In this document: positions 34,301 to 40,300 of the stretch, in pieces
Layout: every line of letters starts with the position of its first letter
Numbering within the stretch: position 1 is the stretch's first letter
Source: Parasalinivibrio latis
Lineage (GTDB): Bacteria > Pseudomonadota > Gammaproteobacteria > Enterobacterales > Vibrionaceae
Direction of reading: 5' to 3'
Length of the DNA: 64,000 nucleotides
Assembly: GCF_036825535.1 (NCBI RefSeq)
Contig: NZ_CP098812.1
Coordinates: 3,038,001-3,102,000 of the forward strand
The notes under the pieces: generated by a model
Database searches by the model: none
Seen by the model: only the letters and a program-made list of their open reading frames with translations
Told to the model about the DNA's origin: nothing
Translations under genes and position numbers: made by a program

Positions 34301-37300
34301 AATGTAGCCATAACCGGTATGGTTTCTGGTGACGCAAAGCAGGGCGATACGGTAAGCATCACTGTCAATAACACGACCTACACGGGTACAGTTCAAGCTG
34401 ATAAATCGTTTAGTGTCTCGGTTCCTGGTTCTGCGCTCTCTGCCGATTCTGACCGTACGATTCAGGCCAGTGTCACTGCCACTGATAGTGCAGGTAACCA
34501 GATCACAGTCACAGACTCGGAAAGCTACTCGGCGTATGGCGCTAAAGTTGCCTCAATAGATCACCTTCGCGATGGTGTAGAAGGAGGCACTTCTCCCGGA
34601 TGGACGCTTAATCTGGATAAAGCCACGATTGAAGACACAACGGTGAAACTGCAGTTTGCAGATTCGCTCCACGATGTCCAACACGGCTCAGATTACTCAG
34701 GTAAAGTTTCCGTATATTCACTGTCCGGCACAAAACTGGGTGAAGTAACACTTGATGGCACCAACAGCTACCGGGCTGACATAACAGTTCCTGCGGGACA
34801 AAGTGGCGTCCGTCTCTACGCCCAGACCCTCAATGACAACATCTATGAAGGCACAGAAACCATTAAGATACAGGGGGTTGTATGGGGAAGCGGTACTGGA
34901 TGGATCACCTCAGATGCTTCCAATATCACTGATGCAGCCGACAAGCCGGTTGTCCAGTCAGTCTCCAACGTCACCGCCAATGAAGGGGACACAGCCGCAG
35001 TAACCGTCACCCTGAACAAAGCCTCCACATCCACCACCAAAGTATGGATAGACGGCCATAATGGCGATGCTATTCAGGGCAGTGACTTCAATGGCAAGGA
35101 CCTCTGGGTAAATTACGGCAATGGCTGGACCAAAGCCACCGGCGATTTCAGTGCCGGTAACTGGCTCACCGTACCTGCCAACAAGACCTCCTTCCAGGTG
35201 CGCATGGCCACCACGGAAGACGGTATCTACGAGGGCAATGAGACCTTCCGTATTAGCGCCAAAGCTGAAGGCCAATCCACCGCAAAATCCGGTACCGTCA
35301 CCATTGCAGACGACGAAGCTGCACCTATCGTCGCCTCTATCGAGCACCTGCGTGATGGTGTGGAAGGCGGTAGGTCATCTGGATGGACACTTAACCTAAA
35401 TAATCCATCCGATACCGCGACTACAGTGAAATTGCATTTTAATGATGCAGATCACCAGGCCGACCTTGGCACTGACTACTCCGGCCGCGTATACGTCTAC
35501 AACCTCTCCGGCCAAAAGATTGGTGAAGTGGTTCTGGACAGCACTAACAGCTACAAAGCAGATATCACAGTACCTGCCGGCCATGCCGGTGTTCGCCTCT
35601 ATGCCCAGACCCTCAATGACAATATCTATGAGGGTAACGAGACCATCAAGATCCGCGCAGCGGTTATTGGCCGCCAGGGTTGGGTCACCTCTGAAGCTGC
35701 AGACATCATTGATGAGGCAGACAAACCTGTAGTGACATCCGTATCTAATGTCACCGCCAATGAAGGGGACACAGCCGCGGTCACCGTCACACTGAACAAA
35801 GCCTCTACCACCACGACCAAGGTATGGGTCGATGCCTATGGCGGCTCCGCGACCGAAGGTACAGATTACAATACCAAGGATCTATGGGTGAACTATGGCA
35901 GTGGCTGGACCAAAGCCACCGGCGATTTCAGTGCCGGTAACTGGCTCACCGTACCTGCCAACAAAACCTCCTTCCAGGTGCGCATGGCAACCACGGAAGA
36001 CGGTATCTATGAGGGCAATGAGACCTTCAGTATTAGTGCCAAAGCCGAAGGCCAGTCTGCTGCGAAACTGGGTACCGTCACCATTGCAGACGACGAAGCT
36101 GCACCTATCGTCGCCTCTATCGAGCACCTGCGTGATGGTGTGGAAGGCGGTAGGTCATCTGGATGGACACTTAACCTAAATAATCCATCCGATACCGCGA
36201 CTACAGTGAAATTGCATTTTAATGATGCAGATCACCAGGCCGACCTCGGCACTGACTACTCAGGCCGCGTATACGTCTACAACCTCTCCGGCCAAAAAAT
36301 CGGTGAAGTGGTTCTGGACAGCACTAACAGCTACAAAGCAGATATCACAGTACCTGCTGGCCATGCCGGTGTTCGCCTCTATGCCCAGACCCTCAATGAC
36401 AATGTCTATGAGGGTGACGAGACCATCAAGATCCGCGCAGCTGTTATTGGCCGCCAGGGTTGGGTCACCTCTGAATCTGCCGACATCATTGATGATGCAG
36501 ACAAACCTGTAGTGACATCCGTATCTAATGTCACCGCCAATGAAGGGGACACAGCCGCAGTAACCGTCACCCTGAACAAAGCCTCCACATCCACCACCAA
36601 AGTATGGATAGACGGCCATAATGGCGATGCTATTCAGGGCAGTGACTTCAATGGCAAGGATCTCTGGGTCAACTACGGCAGTGGCTGGACCAAAGCCACC
36701 GGCGATTTCAGTGCCGGTAACTGGCTCACCGTACCAGCCAACAAGACCTCCTTCCAGGTGCGCATGGCAACCACGGAAGACGGTATCTATGAGGGCAATG
36801 AGACCTTCAGAATTAGCGCCAAAGCCGATGGCCAGTCTGCCGCGAAATACGGTACTGTCACCATCACAGACGATGAAGCCTTGCCTAAGGTCGCCTCTAT
36901 CGAGCACCTGCGTGATGGCATTGAGGGTGGCACCGCGCCGGGCTGGACACTGAACCTCAACAACCCATCTGAAACGGCTACCACGGTACGCCTGAGTTTT
37001 GCGGACAGCCTCCATCAGGCTGACCACGGAGCCGACTACTCCGGCCGCGTGTATATCTACAACCTCTCCGGCCAGAAGATCGGGGAAGTAGTACTGAACA
37101 GCACCAACAGCTACCAGGCTGACATCACAGTACCTGCAGGCCATGCCGGTGTGCGCCTCTACGCGCAGACCCTCAATGACAACGTCTATGAGGGTGATGA
37201 GACCATCAAGATCCGTGCAGCTGTTATTGGCCGTCAGGGTTGGGTCACCTCTGAAGCTGCTGACATCACAGATGAAGCCGACAAGCCGGACGTTACCACT

Positions 37301-40300
37301 ATCACCCGCCTGCAAGATGGCGTAGAAGGCGGACAGTGGGCAGGCTGGACACTGAACCTGGATAAGACATCCACAACCAACAACACAGTGACTATCCGTG
37401 TCGCTGACGGCTTGCATGACGCTACCTTCAACCAGGACTATACCGGTGTCTTCCATATCTACAATGGCAGCACCAAAATCGGCTCTGTAACCCTTAACGG
37501 TTCGAACGGCTGGACATCCAACTTTACGGTACCGGCTGGCGTCAAGGCGCTTAAGGTTTATGCGCAACCAAAAGACGATGCCACTTACGAGGGCAACGAA
37601 AGCATCAAGTTCCAGGCTACGGCCTCTGGACAAGGCAGTTGGGTGACCTCTGCTGCTGCTTACATCACCGATGAAGCCGATATGCCTCAATGGCAAATTG
37701 GCAATACCTCTGTCGCTGAAGGCGGTTATCTTGTGTGGAACGTATCTCTCCACACTCCAACCAAGGCTGCCACCTGGACCAAGGTTGAGTTTGAGGACAT
37801 TACCACATCCGGCGATACCGGCAGTTGGGAAGCCTCTTTTGATGGCGGGCAAACATGGGGAGTAACTAAGTACTACGGTAACCAAATTTCTGTGCCTGCG
37901 GGTAAATCCGGCTTTAAGGTTCGACTTAAAACCAATGATGACAACACTTATGAAGGCAATGAGACCGTTCGCCTGAAAATAACAGAAAGTGCAGGCTCAA
38001 ATGGTAATGACCAGGGTGTCGTTTTCACCACTAGTACGGCGATTGGTACTATCACCGATGTTGCGGACAAACCAACTGTTACGTCTGTTTCCAATGTCAC
38101 CGCCAACGAAGGGGATACTGCAGCCGTAACCATCACCCTCAGTAATACCTCTACCACCACAACCAAAGTGTGGGTCGATGCTTACAACGGTGATGCCGTC
38201 CAGGGCACTGACTTCAACGGCAAAGATCTGTGGGTCAACTATGGCAGTGGCTGGACCAAAGCCTCCGGCGATTTCAGTGCCGGTAACTGGCTCACCGTAC
38301 CAGCCAACAAGACCTCCTTCCAGGTGCGCATGGCAACGACCGAAGACGGTATCTATGAGGGCAACGAGTCCTTTACTATCCGCGCCAAGGCGGAAGGACA
38401 GTCCGTACTGAAATCCGGCACCGTCACCATTGCTGAAGATGAAGCGGCTCCTAAAGTAGCCTCAATTGAGCACCTGCGTGACGGCGTTGAAGGAGGCACC
38501 TCCCCTGGCTGGACACTGAACCTTAATAACCCGTCTGATACAGCAACCACGGTGCGCCTGAATTTCAATGATTACTATCATCAAGCAGACCACGGCGTTG
38601 ACTACTCAGGACGTGTGTACGTCTACAACCTGTCCGGCCAGAAGATTGGGGAAGTGGTACTGAACAGCTCCAACAGCTATCAGGCGAACATCACTGTTCC
38701 TGCAGGCCATACCGGGGTACGCCTCTACGCACAGACCCTCAATGACAATGTCTATGAGGGTGATGAGACCATCAAGATCCGCGCAGCGGTTATTGGCCGC
38801 CAGGGCTGGGTCACCTCTGAAGCTGCGGACATCACGGATGAAGCCGACAAGCCGGACGTTACCACTATCACCCGCCTGCAAGATGGCGTAGAAGGCGGAC
38901 AGTGGGCAGGTTGGACACTGAACCTGGACAAGACATCCACATCTAATAATACCGTGACAATCCGTGTAAATGACGGCTTGCACGATGCCACCTTCAATCA
39001 GGACTACACCGGTGTCTTCCATATCTACAATGGCAGCACCAGAATCGGCTCTGTAACCCTTAACGGTTCCAACGGCTGGACATCCAACTTTACGGTACCG
39101 GCTGGCGTGAAGGCGCTTAAGGTTTATGCTCAACCAAAAGACGATGCCACTTACGAGGGCAACGAAAGCATCAAGTTCCAGGCTACAGCCTCCGGACAGG
39201 GCAGTTGGGTGACCTCTGCGGCTGCTTACATCACCGATGAAGCCGATATGCCTCAGTGGCAAATTGGCAATACCTCTGTTGCTGAAGGCGGCTATCTGGT
39301 TTGGAATGTATCCCTGCACACCCCAACCAAAGCATCAAGCTGGACCTCGATTGATTTCGAGAATATCACTACCTCCGGTGATACCGGTTCGTGGCAGGTC
39401 TCAGTTGATGGCGGCCAAACTTGGAATACGACGATTTACTATGGCAATAAGATCTCTGTTCCTGCGGGTAAATCCGGCTTTAAGGTTCGCCTCAAAACCA
39501 ATGATGACAACATCTACGAAGGCAATGAAACTATCCGACTGAAGGTCACTGAATCAGCAGGCTCAAATGGTAATGACCAGGGTGTCGTTTTCACCACCAG
39601 CACAGCTATTGGTACCATCACCGATGCTGCGGACAAGCCTTACGTAAAATCTGTTTCCAATGTCACAGCAAATGAAGGTGACAGCGCATCCGTGACAGTC
39701 AGCTTGAGCAATGCGTCGACGTCTACCACACGCGTTTGGGTTGATGCATACGGAGGGACAGCAACCGAAGGAACAGATTTCAACACCAAAGATCTGTGGG
39801 TCAACTATGGCAGTGGCTGGACTAAAGCTTCCGGCGATTTCAGCCGCGGTAACTGGATAACAGTGCCTGCCAACAAGACCTCCTTCCAGGTGCGTATGGC
39901 GACTACCGAAGACGGTACCTATGAGGGCAACGAGTCCTTTACTATCCGCGCCAAGGCGGAAGGACAGTCCGTACTGAAATCCGGTACCGTCACCATTGCC
40001 GAAGATGAAGCGGCTCCTAAAGTAGCCTCAATTGAGCATCTGCGTGACGGCGTCGAGGGAGGCACCTCCCCTGGCTGGACGCTGAACCTCAACAACCCAT
40101 CTGATACAGCAACCACGGTGCGCCTGAATTTCAATGATTACTATCATCAAGCAGACCACGGTGCTGACTACTCAGGACGTGTGTACGTCTACAACCTCTC
40201 CGGCCAGAAGATCGGGGAAGTGGTACTGAATGGCTCCAACAGCTATCAAGCTAACATCACGGTACCGGCCGGCCACAACGGTGTGCGCCTCTACGCCCAG

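Noticed and set aside
36260..37885. 541-codon antisense open frame inside adhesin 2
   Set aside because: It lies opposite strongly conserved Calx-beta-like codons, has no start context and its translation is a mirror of the sense repeats.
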